From: a candidate division WOR-3 bacterium
Lineage (GTDB): Bacteria > SDB-A
DNA length: 37,919 nt
NCBI GenBank assembly: GCA_016934535.1
Contig: JAFGSQ010000014.1
Location: 1-37,919 of the forward strand
Direction of reading: 5' to 3'
Below the pieces are notes generated by a model. It was not told where the DNA came from and searched no databases. It was given only the letters and a program-made list of their open reading frames with translations. Below, in pieces: positions 8,631 through 17,458 of the stretch. Within the stretch, counting starts at the first letter, position 1. Every line of letters begins with the position of its first letter. The position numbers and the translations under genes are program-made.

Positions 8631-9194
8631 TTATTTACTGATCCTCTCCATGTATTCATCCGTACGAGTGTCTATTCTAACCAAGTCTCCAGTATTTATG
8701 AAAAGAGGAACGGTAATTTTAACGCCGCCTTCAACTTTAGCCGGTTTCGAACCTGCGGTTGCGGTATCCCCCTTGAAACCAGGTTCGGTTTCAACAATCT
8801 TCAACTCAACGAAAAACGGTATCTCAGTATCAACTATCTTTCCTTCAGCGTACAGAAGATCGCATTCCATATTTTCCTTAAGCCATTTAGCTTTGTCTCC
8901 CATTATTTTTATGTCTACTGCAATCTGTTCGAAATTCTCGGTGTCCATGAACCAAAAAGTTCCGTTCTCGGGGTAAAGATACTGATACTTTCTTCTTTCA
9001 AGTCTGATGACATCGAATTTATCGTTGTCTCTCAAAGTTTCTTCGACGATTTGCCCGGTTTCCATGTTTTTCAGTTTTGCTCTGGCGAATGCGCCTCCTT
9101 TTCCGGGCTTTACATGCTGGTAATCAACTATTTTGAATATTCGCTCATCGTATTTAATAGTGACATTTTTCCCAATGTCGGAAAGAGATGCCAT
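8631..9194 (-). CDS. efp: Translation elongation factor P
   Basis: The 187-residue protein has the KOW-like N-terminal domain followed by two OB-fold domains. EF-P relieves ribosome stalling at polyproline. The tip loop reads HVKPGKGG with Lys32 at the position that carries post-translational modification in many bacteria. No modification enzyme (EpmA/EpmB or EarP) is in the window. The start is ATG 9194 with GGGAGG four bases upstream; the TTG immediately before it is too close to the ribosome site. The gene lies nine bases after the acidic TPR gene. Confidence 0.96.
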   Translation of the reverse strand: MASLSDIGKNVTIKYDERIFKIVDYQHVKPGKGGAFARAKLKNMETGQIVEETLRDNDKFDVIRLERRKYQYLYPENGTFWFMDTENFEQIAVDIKIMGDKAKWLKENMECDLLYAEGKIVDTEIPFFVELKIVETEPGFKGDTATAGSKPAKVEGGVKITVPLFINTGDLVRIDTRTDEYMERISK

Positions 9195-9203
9195 CAATCC
9201 TCC

Positions 9204-10646
9204 CTATTCTATTTTATCAAGCCAGTTTTTGAACGCTTCAAGTCCTCGTTGGTTGTATTCGTATTCAGATTTTTTAGCTGAATCTCCGGATTTTTCCTCC
9301 TTTTTATCCTTTTTGCCATTGTCGTCAGGTGAAAGAATGGACATGTGCTTTTCTATTTTTTTCAATTCCTCAAGAGTCTCGGAAGCGACTTGATCGAACA
9401 AGAGGCCTTCGTCATCTTTAGCGGGTACTTCTTCACGTTCAGGCTGTTCAGTTAATTCCTCTTTTTCCACGGCATTTAACATTTCGTTTTCTTCCGGAGA
9501 CTGAACTGGAAATTCTGCTTCATTATCTTCGGGCGCGGTTTCGTCATATTTTTCTTCTTCTTTCTCCGGTTCCAGCAGTTTTTTCAGTCTTTCTATGTCT
9601 TCGTTTAATTCCGGATTATCGGGCAGAAGCTTCTCGAATATTGAAAGAGCCTTGGAATAGTTACCCTGTTTCTCGTATATTTTCGCCATAGTAATGCTTT
9701 CAATTTCTCCCTCGTAGAGTTTGACTTCGTCTTCTTTCACTTCTTCACCGGTTTCAGAATACTCCTCTACGTTCGCTCCGTGCTGAACCTGCAAATCTGA
9801 AATCTCTCCGTTTTGCTCTTCCGGGAAAGGTTTGTTCTCCTTTTCAGTCTGGATTTCTTCATTATTTTTTTCTTCCATACCCTGGTCAATGCTTTCTTCA
9901 AGCTGTTTTTCGAGCATTTCAACTTCAAGTTCGAGGGAAACATCATCTTCGAGCTGATCCATAACTGAATCTCCTGGAAGACCTGTCCGTTTCTCTTCCG
10001 GTTCTTCTTCTCCGAATATGTCCTCTATCTGCAGAGTTTTTTCTATAGGTAACTCGATTTCGAGATCCTGATCTTTGTATGCCTCTTCGGCTCCCATTAT
10101 GGCTTCTTCAAAAATCTCCAGGTCGGAATCGGTATCTTCTTTTTTGTCTTTGGCGTTCTGCTTCGTTTCGCGGTTTTCCTCGCCTGCCTTTTCCATCTTC
10201 GTTCGCATTTGTTCACGGACATTCTGCTTTTTTACAATGTCTTCTATCTCATTCACAATCTGCTGAAGGCTTTCATCGAAAGGCGTAAGGGCGAGGAGTT
10301 TTTTATAGGACTCAAGGGCTTTTTCGTATTTTCCTGTTTTGTACGCTCCTTTGCCGACTTTCTGGAGAGCGAGGAGGTTTTCTTTGTCCCTGTCGAGAAC
10401 TTTCAAATAAGTGTCGAGTGCTTTGATTTCTTCTCCGTTTTTTTCGAAGCACTTGCCGAGTACCATCAGTCCGGAAATATATTCAGGGTGTTTCGAAACG
10501 CCTTTTTCAGCAATTTCTAAAGCTTTCTCTGCCAAGTCCTCTGAGAGATAAGCATCCGCGAGCCTCGCAAAAATCAGCGAATCCGGTTCGGAATCAAACT
10601 TCTTCTGCAGTTTAATGATTTCGGGGCTCGGTGATTTTTCAGCCAT
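9204..10646 (-). CDS. Acidic TPR-repeat protein
   Basis: The 480-residue protein has no signal peptide and is probably cytoplasmic. Residues about 10-150 contain three to four tetratricopeptide repeats (LADAYLSEDLAEKALEIAEKG and similar). A long Glu/Asp-rich, low-complexity region follows (about 150-300), then another TPR (AKIYEKQGNYSKALSIFEKLLPDNPEL), a second acidic stretch and a short conserved-looking C-terminus (RGLEAFKNWLDKIE). TPR arrays are protein-docking scaffolds; the partner is unknown. GGAGG precedes the ATG. Spacing to both neighbours is below ten bases, so it belongs to the peptidase-lipoprotein-efp unit. Confidence 0.75.
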   Translation of the reverse strand: MAEKSPSPEIIKLQKKFDSEPDSLIFARLADAYLSEDLAEKALEIAEKGVSKHPEYISGLMVLGKCFEKNGEEIKALDTYLKVLDRDKENLLALQKVGKGAYKTGKYEKALESYKKLLALTPFDESLQQIVNEIEDIVKKQNVREQMRTKMEKAGEENRETKQNAKDKKEDTDSDLEIFEEAIMGAEEAYKDQDLEIELPIEKTLQIEDIFGEEEPEEKRTGLPGDSVMDQLEDDVSLELEVEMLEKQLEESIDQGMEEKNNEEIQTEKENKPFPEEQNGEISDLQVQHGANVEEYSETGEEVKEDEVKLYEGEIESITMAKIYEKQGNYSKALSIFEKLLPDNPELNEDIERLKKLLEPEKEEEKYDETAPEDNEAEFPVQSPEENEMLNAVEKEELTEQPEREEVPAKDDEGLLFDQVASETLEELKKIEKHMSILSPDDNGKKDKKEEKSGDSAKKSEYEYNQRGLEAFKNWLDKIE

Positions 10647-10654
10647 CTAGCCTC

Positions 10655-11662
10655 CTATGATATCATTTTAAATGTTTTAACGATAAGCCTCAGCTCTTCG
10701 AGATAAAACGACTTCTTGTTTCCGGGCGCAAAAAGATGCACGTCTAGAATGAATGTCCTTCCGTTTTCCGAAACAACCCAGGATTTAAAAGGTCCGCCAA
10801 TTCCTTTTTCGCTGTTTTGCCAGATGCCTTCGAACCAATAACCCATTTCGTCGGAGCCAAAGTTCTTAACATCGCAGGAGTCGCCGCCCAAAAAAGCGGC
10901 GGCAAAATTGTCTCTCAATAAAGGGAAAGTCTCTTCTGTCAAAATAGTTTGGTTCGAGTCATTGAACCAAAACAGGATAACATAACGGCTAAGTGCGTTG
11001 TCGGTTCCGCTTCTCATGTGCTGAACTGTTATGACGTGACCTTTTTGCGGTGATCCCTGTGAATCCGCGACCACATAATAATAAGGCATTTTTATATCGA
11101 AACCATATCCCGCTCTCAAAGCAAGAGACAGGTTCTCCTGATAGCCTCCGGCGTAAATCATATATTCAATTCTTTCAGAAGCTGCTTCAAAAAACAAACT
11201 GAAAATATTTTCGGAATTGTTTTCTATAAGTTCAACCAAACCGTTTGTGTCTTTTTCTATTACCACAACAAGCTGAGGAGATGCCCAGACATCTTCCGCG
11301 CTTTGTATCCCTTCCTCAAGCATAATTTTTCCGCCGATGATTCGCCGGATTTCTTCCCTATTTTGTGGAGTGATGATGAATATGAGGTTGTGTCTTCTCC
11401 AGTAATCCGTGCGTTTTTCCCAGAATTTTTCGGGGCTGATGTATTCCATGTCGAACACATGCTCGAAAGAAGGGTAATATCGCATGTCCCACAGTATATT
11501 CTTAACTGTTCCGGAGCAAATTCTCCAGGTCAAAGTGTCCGTTACAACTTCGACCATGTCCCTCGGTCCGAAAGCGTGAGGTTTGTATCCCTGACTGCAA
11601 AACAAACAAAGAAACGGCAGAAGAGCAGCCAAGAAGACGCTTTTTAACAATCCTTTCTTCAT
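10655..11662 (-). CDS. DUF4837-like exported lipoprotein
   Basis: The 335-residue protein has an N-terminal Lys pair, a hydrophobic segment and a cysteine region (LCLFCSQGYKPHAFG). This suggests a lipoprotein, although Phe before Cys22 is not a standard lipobox. The mature part (GPRDMVEVVTD... and the WFNDS and MGYWFEG stretches) resembles DUF4837, a Bacteroidota/FCB lipoprotein family of unknown function; this assignment is from memory of the pattern. The start codon overlaps the stop of the upstream peptidase gene (AATGA), which implies coupling and perhaps joint action at the cell surface. Confidence 0.6.
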   Translation of the reverse strand: MKKGLLKSVFLAALLPFLCLFCSQGYKPHAFGPRDMVEVVTDTLTWRICSGTVKNILWDMRYYPSFEHVFDMEYISPEKFWEKRTDYWRRHNLIFIITPQNREEIRRIIGGKIMLEEGIQSAEDVWASPQLVVVIEKDTNGLVELIENNSENIFSLFFEAASERIEYMIYAGGYQENLSLALRAGYGFDIKMPYYYVVADSQGSPQKGHVITVQHMRSGTDNALSRYVILFWFNDSNQTILTEETFPLLRDNFAAAFLGGDSCDVKNFGSDEMGYWFEGIWQNSEKGIGGPFKSWVVSENGRTFILDVHLFAPGNKKSFYLEELRLIVKTFKMIS

Positions 11663-13683
11663 TTCACGTAAACCATTCTCTCGGTCATGCTTTGATTTCC
11701 TGAGATTACAACACAGAAATATATCCCTGAAGGCTGAAGGTTCATGTCGTATACAAATCTTCCTTCGAAATCTCCGGAAGTCACAATTCTTCCGGAAATG
11801 TCAAATATTCTTACTGAAGAAAGATTGTCGGATTCAACGATTAAATAATTATCGGAAATAAACAATGTCGCAATCGAACCGTTCGTTGGTTCAGAAATCT
11901 CTTCTTCTGCGAAAGATGACGAACCTAAAAAGCACAGCGCAGGATCACCAAAATATGTACGGTCTAAAAGGGTGTATAAATTTCTGTCGTAACCGCCGTA
12001 ATAATTAATGTCCCAGAAGGGAATCAATTTACTTTTGGAAGCGTAAAAAGCCGGTCCGAGAGAGAATATTGAACTGTCGAACACGGCTTCAGCAAACCAA
12101 ATATCCATGTATTCACTCGGACCCATTGCAGGTAATATACCTTCCCATCCGTAACTCGTGTTGAACGCGCTTACAATTCCTCCGCCACCCTCTTTATTGA
12201 GCAAAGCCACTGCCGCGCAGTTTCCTTCATGATAAGCCCCCGACATACAGGCTATCGAAGTGTGAACCGCCAGTTTCCCTCCGTTAGTCATGTTTGCTAT
12301 ATCGTTGACGTGCAACATTCTGATGTAATATGAATTATACCAGTATACCCCGCTGCGGTTTCCATGTCCGGCCCAATGTGTCCATGCTACGCCGTCGTTG
12401 ACCGAATCTATCGCGCCTTCCGGGGAATTTCCGTAAAGCGTCTCATACATTTTGATGTGATGCCATCCCTGAGGAAGGTGATCGGCAATGGATTCGCAGA
12501 CTGCTTCGCCTGTAATTGTGTAATACTGGTTATCGAAAAGAACTGCTCCGGCTAAAAGACTTTTCGTTCTCCAATCACCCTGCGGCGGATTCTGTTCGTA
12601 TTCGCAAATCTTCCGGACGTTGACACTTAATTCCGAAGACGATCCGACGACCAGTCTTCCGACGAAAACATCGGCGTACAAATCGAGGCTGTCGTTTGGT
12701 TGTCCGTATCTGTTGTCGGCAGTGAAGTTCCAATCGCCGTCGAGATCCGCGAAATAAAGATCAACAGGCGCACTGTCATCATAAAATACACCGTTTGTAT
12801 CCCGGCAGGAAATAAACAATTCTCTTGGCTGAAGCAGATTTCTATTTCCGACGAGGAGGATGAATGAAACTCCGTCTTCGGAGTGTCTTTGAATTATGTA
12901 ATTCCTGATTTTTTCCGGTAAATCGTACCCTGTAACGGTAGCCGAAATTCTTTCTTTCGAAGCAGTGTCACATACAAGACCTTTTAATGTTCTCAAAGTA
13001 AGGAGTGAATCCATCGCCGGAGTGTTCAGAAGGCTCAAAGGGGCAATGATGAGATAATCTGCGTTTCCTTCAGTCACGGGCGGCGCTGAGGATGCTAGCG
13101 CTTCCGGATTGCATACTATAAATCCGATAATGCTCCTGTGTAAATAATCCCCGAGCGGCGTATTGAAATGAATTTCTCCCGTTCTTTCATATTCGACAGT
13201 GACTGAAACATCTTCGTAGACACTGACTTCTTTTGTGACCGGATTCCATTGATAAGGCGTCAGAAATACACTTGCTATTTTAAAACCCGATTGATTTCCG
13301 AAATGGTGCCATTGGAGGATTTTATCCGGATATACATCTTGGCTTTCATAGACCGCGGGATCACAAAGAAAAACAACATTTCGTCTTGTGCCCAAAGGTG
13401 CGGGTAGAACTGCCGGTAAAGGAGTCACTGCCGTACCGGCTATTGTCAGATTTTCACCTTCGCATCTGACGCTTAGCAGCGAGGCGTCATAGGGCAAAAG
13501 TATCTGCAGGTGTTTGGCCGGAAGAACCGGCTCAAATGTTCTGCCGAACATATCAGCTCCCTCGGCTGAAATAAGGGTGTATTCGCCGTAATTGCTAAAC
13601 TCTGTTGCGGTTTTGTCAAAATGTGCGTTGAACGTATAGCTCAGTGGCTGACAAACAATCATCAATGAGAGAAGAAAACTCAT
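11659..13683 (-). CDS. Secreted gingipain-type (C25) cysteine peptidase with C-terminal sorting-like domain
   Basis: The 674-residue protein begins with a short hydrophobic export signal that has no Lys or Arg at its start. Residues about 40-200 resemble a gingipain propeptide. The C25 catalytic region (about 205-590) has the catalytic pair His440 in HWAGHG and Cys479 in HTSIACMSG, spaced like gingipain R. The Asp-rich strands DLYFADLDGDWNF and DVFVGRL are also typical. The last 60 residues (VRIFDISGRIV ... LQPSGIYFCVV ... MVYVK) form a beta-sandwich that looks like a type A T9SS sorting or FlgD-like domain. No T9SS genes are in the window. AAGGAG lies six bases before the ATG, which supports this start. 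It is the first gene of the leftward unit ending at rqcH. Confidence 0.85.
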   Translation of the reverse strand: MSFLLSLMIVCQPLSYTFNAHFDKTATEFSNYGEYTLISAEGADMFGRTFEPVLPAKHLQILLPYDASLLSVRCEGENLTIAGTAVTPLPAVLPAPLGTRRNVVFLCDPAVYESQDVYPDKILQWHHFGNQSGFKIASVFLTPYQWNPVTKEVSVYEDVSVTVEYERTGEIHFNTPLGDYLHRSIIGFIVCNPEALASSAPPVTEGNADYLIIAPLSLLNTPAMDSLLTLRTLKGLVCDTASKERISATVTGYDLPEKIRNYIIQRHSEDGVSFILLVGNRNLLQPRELFISCRDTNGVFYDDSAPVDLYFADLDGDWNFTADNRYGQPNDSLDLYADVFVGRLVVGSSSELSVNVRKICEYEQNPPQGDWRTKSLLAGAVLFDNQYYTITGEAVCESIADHLPQGWHHIKMYETLYGNSPEGAIDSVNDGVAWTHWAGHGNRSGVYWYNSYYIRMLHVNDIANMTNGGKLAVHTSIACMSGAYHEGNCAAVALLNKEGGGGIVSAFNTSYGWEGILPAMGPSEYMDIWFAEAVFDSSIFSLGPAFYASKSKLIPFWDINYYGGYDRNLYTLLDRTYFGDPALCFLGSSSFAEEEISEPTNGSIATLFISDNYLIVESDNLSSVRIFDISGRIVTSGDFEGRFVYDMNLQPSGIYFCVVISGNQSMTERMVYVK

Positions 13684-13725
13684 CAGTTACTCCTTAAAAT
13701 ATATCAGTGACATTTTCCTAAAATG

Positions 13726-13754
13726 TTGCCAGCGGAAGTATAGCATGTTTTAAT
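13726..13754 (+). promoter_or_regulatory. Sigma70-like promoter for the methyltransferase-ligA pair
   Basis: TTGCCA (13726-13731) is followed after 17 bases by TTTAAT (13749-13754), both five of six matches to consensus, about 36 bases before the start codon. Confidence 0.5.
13737..13745 (-). promoter_or_regulatory. Extended -10 promoter for the C25 peptidase operon
   Basis: On the minus strand TGCTATACT (13745-13737) is an extended -10 element, with a weak TTCAAG -35 sixteen bases further up. It lies inside the spacer of the divergent plus-strand promoter. Confidence 0.45.
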
Positions 13755-13790
13755 AAATCTTGAACACTCAAACTTTAACGAGGGTGAACC

Positions 13791-14333
13791 ATGTTTGATT
13801 TAAAAGATTTTTTGAAACCTTTTCCCGAAAAAGGGAAGCGTCTTCTTGAGATCAATCCCTGTTCGAGAAGGCTTAATTTATACAAAGAAGCGGGATTTGA
13901 AATTACAGCCCTCGACATGGACCTGAACAATCTCGAAATCTGTCAAAAACTGGCTCCGGGAACAGATTTGAAATACGGCAGTCTGCTTTCGTCTCCTTTC
14001 GGGCATTCTGAACGATTCAACGTCATCGTCTTCTTTAATGTTCTTTCAGGAATGATGTTCGAAGAGGCAAAATCCTTCGTTTATTCAGTCGGAAGCACTC
14101 TGCATGACAAAGGTTTGGCAGTCTTTTCAATACCTTCCGACGATTACAAACCTCCTTGGTGGACCCAAGGCGATAACATCCCGTACGGAAAAATTGCCTG
14201 TTCGGCCCCATACACCGGAGAGGTTTTCTGCGAATACGGCTCTGACTCGATCAGAAAGTTCATGCTCGATTTCGTAGATTTGTCAATGGAAGAGACGAAC
14301 GGTTTAAAAATACTGAAAGCGGTTAAATTCTGA
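13791..14333 (+). CDS. Degenerate class I methyltransferase-like protein
   Basis: The 180-residue soluble protein follows the order of a class I SAM methyltransferase: RLLEINPCSRRLNLYKEAGFEITALDMD (motif I to the acidic residue of motif II), then a strand FNVIVFFNVLSGM and helix AKSFVYSVGSTLHDKGLAVFSIP. The glycine-rich SAM loop (usually GxGxG) is replaced by NPCSR, so SAM binding is doubtful. The specific function is unknown. GAGGGTG precedes the ATG. The stop codon overlaps the likely CTG start of ligA. Confidence 0.6.
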   Translation: MFDLKDFLKPFPEKGKRLLEINPCSRRLNLYKEAGFEITALDMDLNNLEICQKLAPGTDLKYGSLLSSPFGHSERFNVIVFFNVLSGMMFEEAKSFVYSVGSTLHDKGLAVFSIPSDDYKPPWWTQGDNIPYGKIACSAPYTGEVFCEYGSDSIRKFMLDFVDLSMEETNGLKILKAVKF

Positions 14334-16321
14334 AAGACCCGTTCTCTGAAATCGAATCGCTGAAAGAATCCATAAGAAAAAGAGACTACGAATATTATGT
14401 CATGGACAAACCGACTATATCCGACGAAGAATACGACAAACTTTTCCAAAGATTAAAAATACTAGAAAGCGAAAATCCCCACCTCCGGACGACTGACTCT
14501 CCAACTCAGAGAATCGGAGAAAAATTGAGCGGGAAATTCAAAACGATAAGGCACAAAATCCCCATGCTTTCTCTCGACAATACCTACACCTACGATGAAA
14601 TCAGGGATTTCGACAGAAAAGCGAGGGACGCTTTATCTGTCGTCCAGATTGATTATGTCATCGAACCAAAAATAGACGGTGCGGCCGTTTCCGTGATATA
14701 CAAAAACGGCATTTTCGAGGCTGGTGTCACGAGAGGCGACGGCGAAGAAGGCGACGACATTTCAGCCAACATAAAGACTGTAAAATCCCTCCCTCTCAGA
14801 CTAAAAAATCATCTGGAAGCTCCTGCTGAACTTGAGATACGGGGAGAAGTTTACATGAGACACACCGTCCTCAATATGATAAACAGAGAAAGGGATGAAT
14901 GTAATCAGGAATTGTTTGCAAACACGAGAAACGCCGCATCAGGATCCCTTAAAAATCTCGACCCTTCTGTCACCGCCTCAAGAGAACTCGATATTATGTT
15001 TCATACGGTATTCGGGGAAACATGGATAAAACATTCTTTGGCCGTTGAATTCCTTCACACCTGCGGATTGCCCGTCTTTTTCCCTTCCGTTGTAAAAAAA
15101 AATGTCTCGGAAGTCATCGAGGAATGCGAATCGTGGAAAAAAAGAAGGAAAGACCTGGGTTACGACGTCGACGGTCTCGTAATCAAAATCGACGACTTGT
15201 CTCAGAGAAAAATTTTAGGTCAGACGATGCGTTCCCCCAAGTGGGCTATAGCTTATAAATTTCCAACAGAAAGAACGAAAACAAAAATAATCGGCATATC
15301 CGTTCAGGTAGGACGCACCGGCTTCCTGACTCCGGTCGCGTTAATGGAACCGGTCAAACTAAAGGGGACTGTCATCTCTCGCGCTTCTTTGTACAACGCC
15401 GACGAGATCGAGAGACTGGGTATAAGACCGGGTGATGAAGTCCTCATCGAAAAAGGCGGTGAAATTATACCAAAAGTCGTAGAAGTCTTGGTGCATCAGG
15501 ACGATTCAAAGCCTTTCGCAATGCCTGAAAAATGTCCTGCGTGCGGGAGCGCGGTCGTTCATTACGAAGGTGAAACTGCTTACAGATGCATATCTCCGGC
15601 TTGCCCCGCTCAGTTAAAGGCAAAAATCCTTCACTTCGCTTCCCGACAGGCCATGGACATCTCAGGAATCGGCGATAAGCTGACTGAAAAGCTTATAGAA
15701 AGCGATTTGCTTAAAGATCCGGGAGATTTGTACTTTATAAGAGAGGAAGACCTTTCAACAATAGAAAGAATGGGGTCGAAATCATCGCTCAACTTACTTT
15801 CATCAATAGATAAGAGCAAATCGAGACCTCTTCACAAGCTTTTTTATGCGTTAGGAATACCTAATGTTGGCGTAAAAACGGCGAAAAATCTTTCAGAAAA
15901 ATTCACTTCCGTAGAAGGGCTTTCTTCCGCTTCCATCGAAGAGTTTGCTGAAATACCTGAAATAGGCCCTGTCGTCGCCAAATCTATTTCAGATTATTTC
16001 GGGCTCGATCAGACTTCTGCGATGCTCTGCAAACTTGAAAAAGCGGGCGTGAAAATGAGCGGTGAAAAAAACAGACTCCGGGGAGACTCTCTGCGTGGGC
16101 TTGTATTTGTTATCACCGGAACTCTCTCAATGCCACGTGAAGAAATAAAGAGTATTATAGAAAATAACGGCGGAGAAGTGTCATCCTTCGTCAGTTCGAA
16201 AACAAATTATCTAATCGCCGGCGAATCCTGGGGCTCAAAACTAGAAAAAGCCAAAATTCTCGGTGTGAAAATAATCGGTGAAAACGAATTATTCAACTTC
16301 ATTCAGAAACAAACCGTTTGA
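14330..16321 (+). CDS. ligA: NAD-dependent DNA ligase, likely CTG start
   Basis: The 663-residue ligase seals nicks in replication and repair. Domain order: Ia, adenylation domain with KIDG lysine (Lys114), OB fold (GRTGFLTPVALMEPV), four-Cys zinc finger (CPACG ... CISPACPAQ), helix-hairpin-helix repeats, C-terminal BRCT. The first ATG (14402) would delete domain Ia residues needed for NAD, including the Tyr matching E. coli Tyr22. The frame is open upstream to 14327. Starting at CTG 14330 gives the same 26 residues up to the conserved VMD as E. coli LigA. That CTG overlaps the previous stop as CTGA, a typical coupling arrangement. The gene identity is certain; the CTG start is inferred. Confidence 0.95.
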   Translation: MKDPFSEIESLKESIRKRDYEYYVMDKPTISDEEYDKLFQRLKILESENPHLRTTDSPTQRIGEKLSGKFKTIRHKIPMLSLDNTYTYDEIRDFDRKARDALSVVQIDYVIEPKIDGAAVSVIYKNGIFEAGVTRGDGEEGDDISANIKTVKSLPLRLKNHLEAPAELEIRGEVYMRHTVLNMINRERDECNQELFANTRNAASGSLKNLDPSVTASRELDIMFHTVFGETWIKHSLAVEFLHTCGLPVFFPSVVKKNVSEVIEECESWKKRRKDLGYDVDGLVIKIDDLSQRKILGQTMRSPKWAIAYKFPTERTKTKIIGISVQVGRTGFLTPVALMEPVKLKGTVISRASLYNADEIERLGIRPGDEVLIEKGGEIIPKVVEVLVHQDDSKPFAMPEKCPACGSAVVHYEGETAYRCISPACPAQLKAKILHFASRQAMDISGIGDKLTEKLIESDLLKDPGDLYFIREEDLSTIERMGSKSSLNLLSSIDKSKSRPLHKLFYALGIPNVGVKTAKNLSEKFTSVEGLSSASIEEFAEIPEIGPVVAKSISDYFGLDQTSAMLCKLEKAGVKMSGEKNRLRGDSLRGLVFVITGTLSMPREEIKSIIENNGGEVSSFVSSKTNYLIAGESWGSKLEKAKILGVKIIGENELFNFIQKQTV

Positions 16322-16325
16322 AATG

Positions 16326-16808
16326 TCACTCTCCGTTTCCGGTTTTTCCCAACAACCGGGCGGGAACTCCCGCGACCACTGAATTTGCAGGAACATCTTT
16401 TGTCACAACGGCTCCGGCTCCGATGACGGCGTTTTCGCCTATAGTCACACCGCACAAAACAGTGACACCGCTGCCCACGGAAGCTCCCCTGCGGACATAT
16501 GTAGGAACGCAGGCCCAGTCTTTTTCCGTTTGAAGAGAACCGTTCTCCGTCACGGAGCGGGGATATTTATCATTGATGAAAACAACTCCGTGTCCAATGA
16601 AACAATTGTCTTCAATGTAAACGCCTTCGCAAATAAAAGTGTGACTCGAAATTTTACAATTCTTTCCTATTTTCGCGTTTTTTTGTATCTCGACGAACGC
16701 TCCGATTTTACTTCCATCGCCTATCTCACACCCATAAAGATTGACGAAGCTGAAAATCTTCACTCCCTTACCGAGTTTAACGTCTTCTGATATCATGCAG
16801 TAATTCAA
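16326..16808 (-). CDS. Hexapeptide-repeat N-acetyltransferase (WlbB/WbpD-like, sugar type)
   Basis: The 160-residue left-handed beta-helix protein resembles enzymes that acetylate amino groups on nucleotide-linked amino sugars (WlbB/WbpD/FdtC type). Matching stretches are FVNLYGCEIGDGSKIGAFVEIQ, SSHTFICEGVYIEDNCFIGHG, VVFINDKYPR and the terminal NSVVAGVPARLLGK. It also needs acetyl-CoA. I prefer TTG 16808 as the start: it overlaps the formyltransferase stop (TTGA) and has GGAG seven bases upstream. ATG 16796 is about 19 bases from that site. It is last in a three-gene overlapping unit with a formyltransferase and a large cyclase. The exact sugar is unknown. Confidence 0.82.
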   Translation of the reverse strand: MNYCMISEDVKLGKGVKIFSFVNLYGCEIGDGSKIGAFVEIQKNAKIGKNCKISSHTFICEGVYIEDNCFIGHGVVFINDKYPRSVTENGSLQTEKDWACVPTYVRRGASVGSGVTVLCGVTIGENAVIGAGAVVTKDVPANSVVAGVPARLLGKTGNGE

Positions 16809-17458
16809 ATTCCGTCTCCTTTCTTGAGAGACAAATTTCTTGTGAATTCACGCCTGTCGCCAAGCAATTTCCTGTCTTTCGCACCGTGGTATTTAGCAGC
16901 GCTTTCGTCCTGAGCGACCGGTTTTATGTCATCGATTTTCTCTATAGTTTGAAGGAACAAAGTCCAGGCAAAATCGAGGCTTTTTTTATAAACGTCTTCG
17001 ACTTCTTCCTTGTCCGGGAAAATCCGGAATTTAACCTGCGATATTACAGCCCCGGAATCTATCTTTTCCGTTATTTCGTGGATCGTTACACCGTGAAATT
17101 TTTCGTTGTTCTTCAGAGCCCAATTGACCGGGTTCAGGCCTCTGTATTCCGGTAGAAGCCCCGGGTGAATATTTATCATTTTTCCGAATCTTTCTATGTA
17201 TTTTTTTGGGAAGATTCTGTCATAAAAAACTGAAACGCCCAGGTCGATTTTTTCTTCCTGGCGAAGATCCGAAAAAAGGCCCGATTCAACGAAAGGCACA
17301 CCGTTATTTTCACACCAGGCAATAAGTGACTCCGTCCATAAAGGCTCCGGAACAACAGGAACAACGAATGTCAGTTCGAAAATGCGGCTGCAGTAAAAAT
17401 AATCCGCAATCTTAACCGCGAGAGATCCTTTTCCGAAAAGTATTACTTTTTTAATCAT
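16805..17458 (-). CDS. Formyltransferase-domain protein, probably sugar N-formyltransferase
   Basis: The 217-residue protein has the folate-dependent formyltransferase fold. The catalytic triad is visible as Asn96 and His98 in MINIHPGLLPEYRGLNP and Asp134 in ITEKIDSGAVI. It lacks the C-terminal tRNA-binding domain of methionyl-tRNA formyltransferase (about 310 residues). It also lacks obvious PurN-specific features. Its neighbour is an amino-sugar acetyltransferase, so N-formylation of a nucleotide-linked amino sugar is the favoured role; a different small-molecule target is possible. Its ATG lies eight bases inside the end of the cyclase gene. Confidence 0.75.
   Translation of the reverse strand: MIKKVILFGKGSLAVKIADYFYCSRIFELTFVVPVVPEPLWTESLIAWCENNGVPFVESGLFSDLRQEEKIDLGVSVFYDRIFPKKYIERFGKMINIHPGLLPEYRGLNPVNWALKNNEKFHGVTIHEITEKIDSGAVISQVKFRIFPDKEEVEDVYKKSLDFAWTLFLQTIEKIDDIKPVAQDESAAKYHGAKDRKLLGDRREFTRNLSLKKGDGI

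Noticed and set aside
16321-16326. Terminator between ligA and the acetyltransferase gene
   Set aside because: Only four bases separate the convergent stops, and no stem-loop with a T-run is visible.
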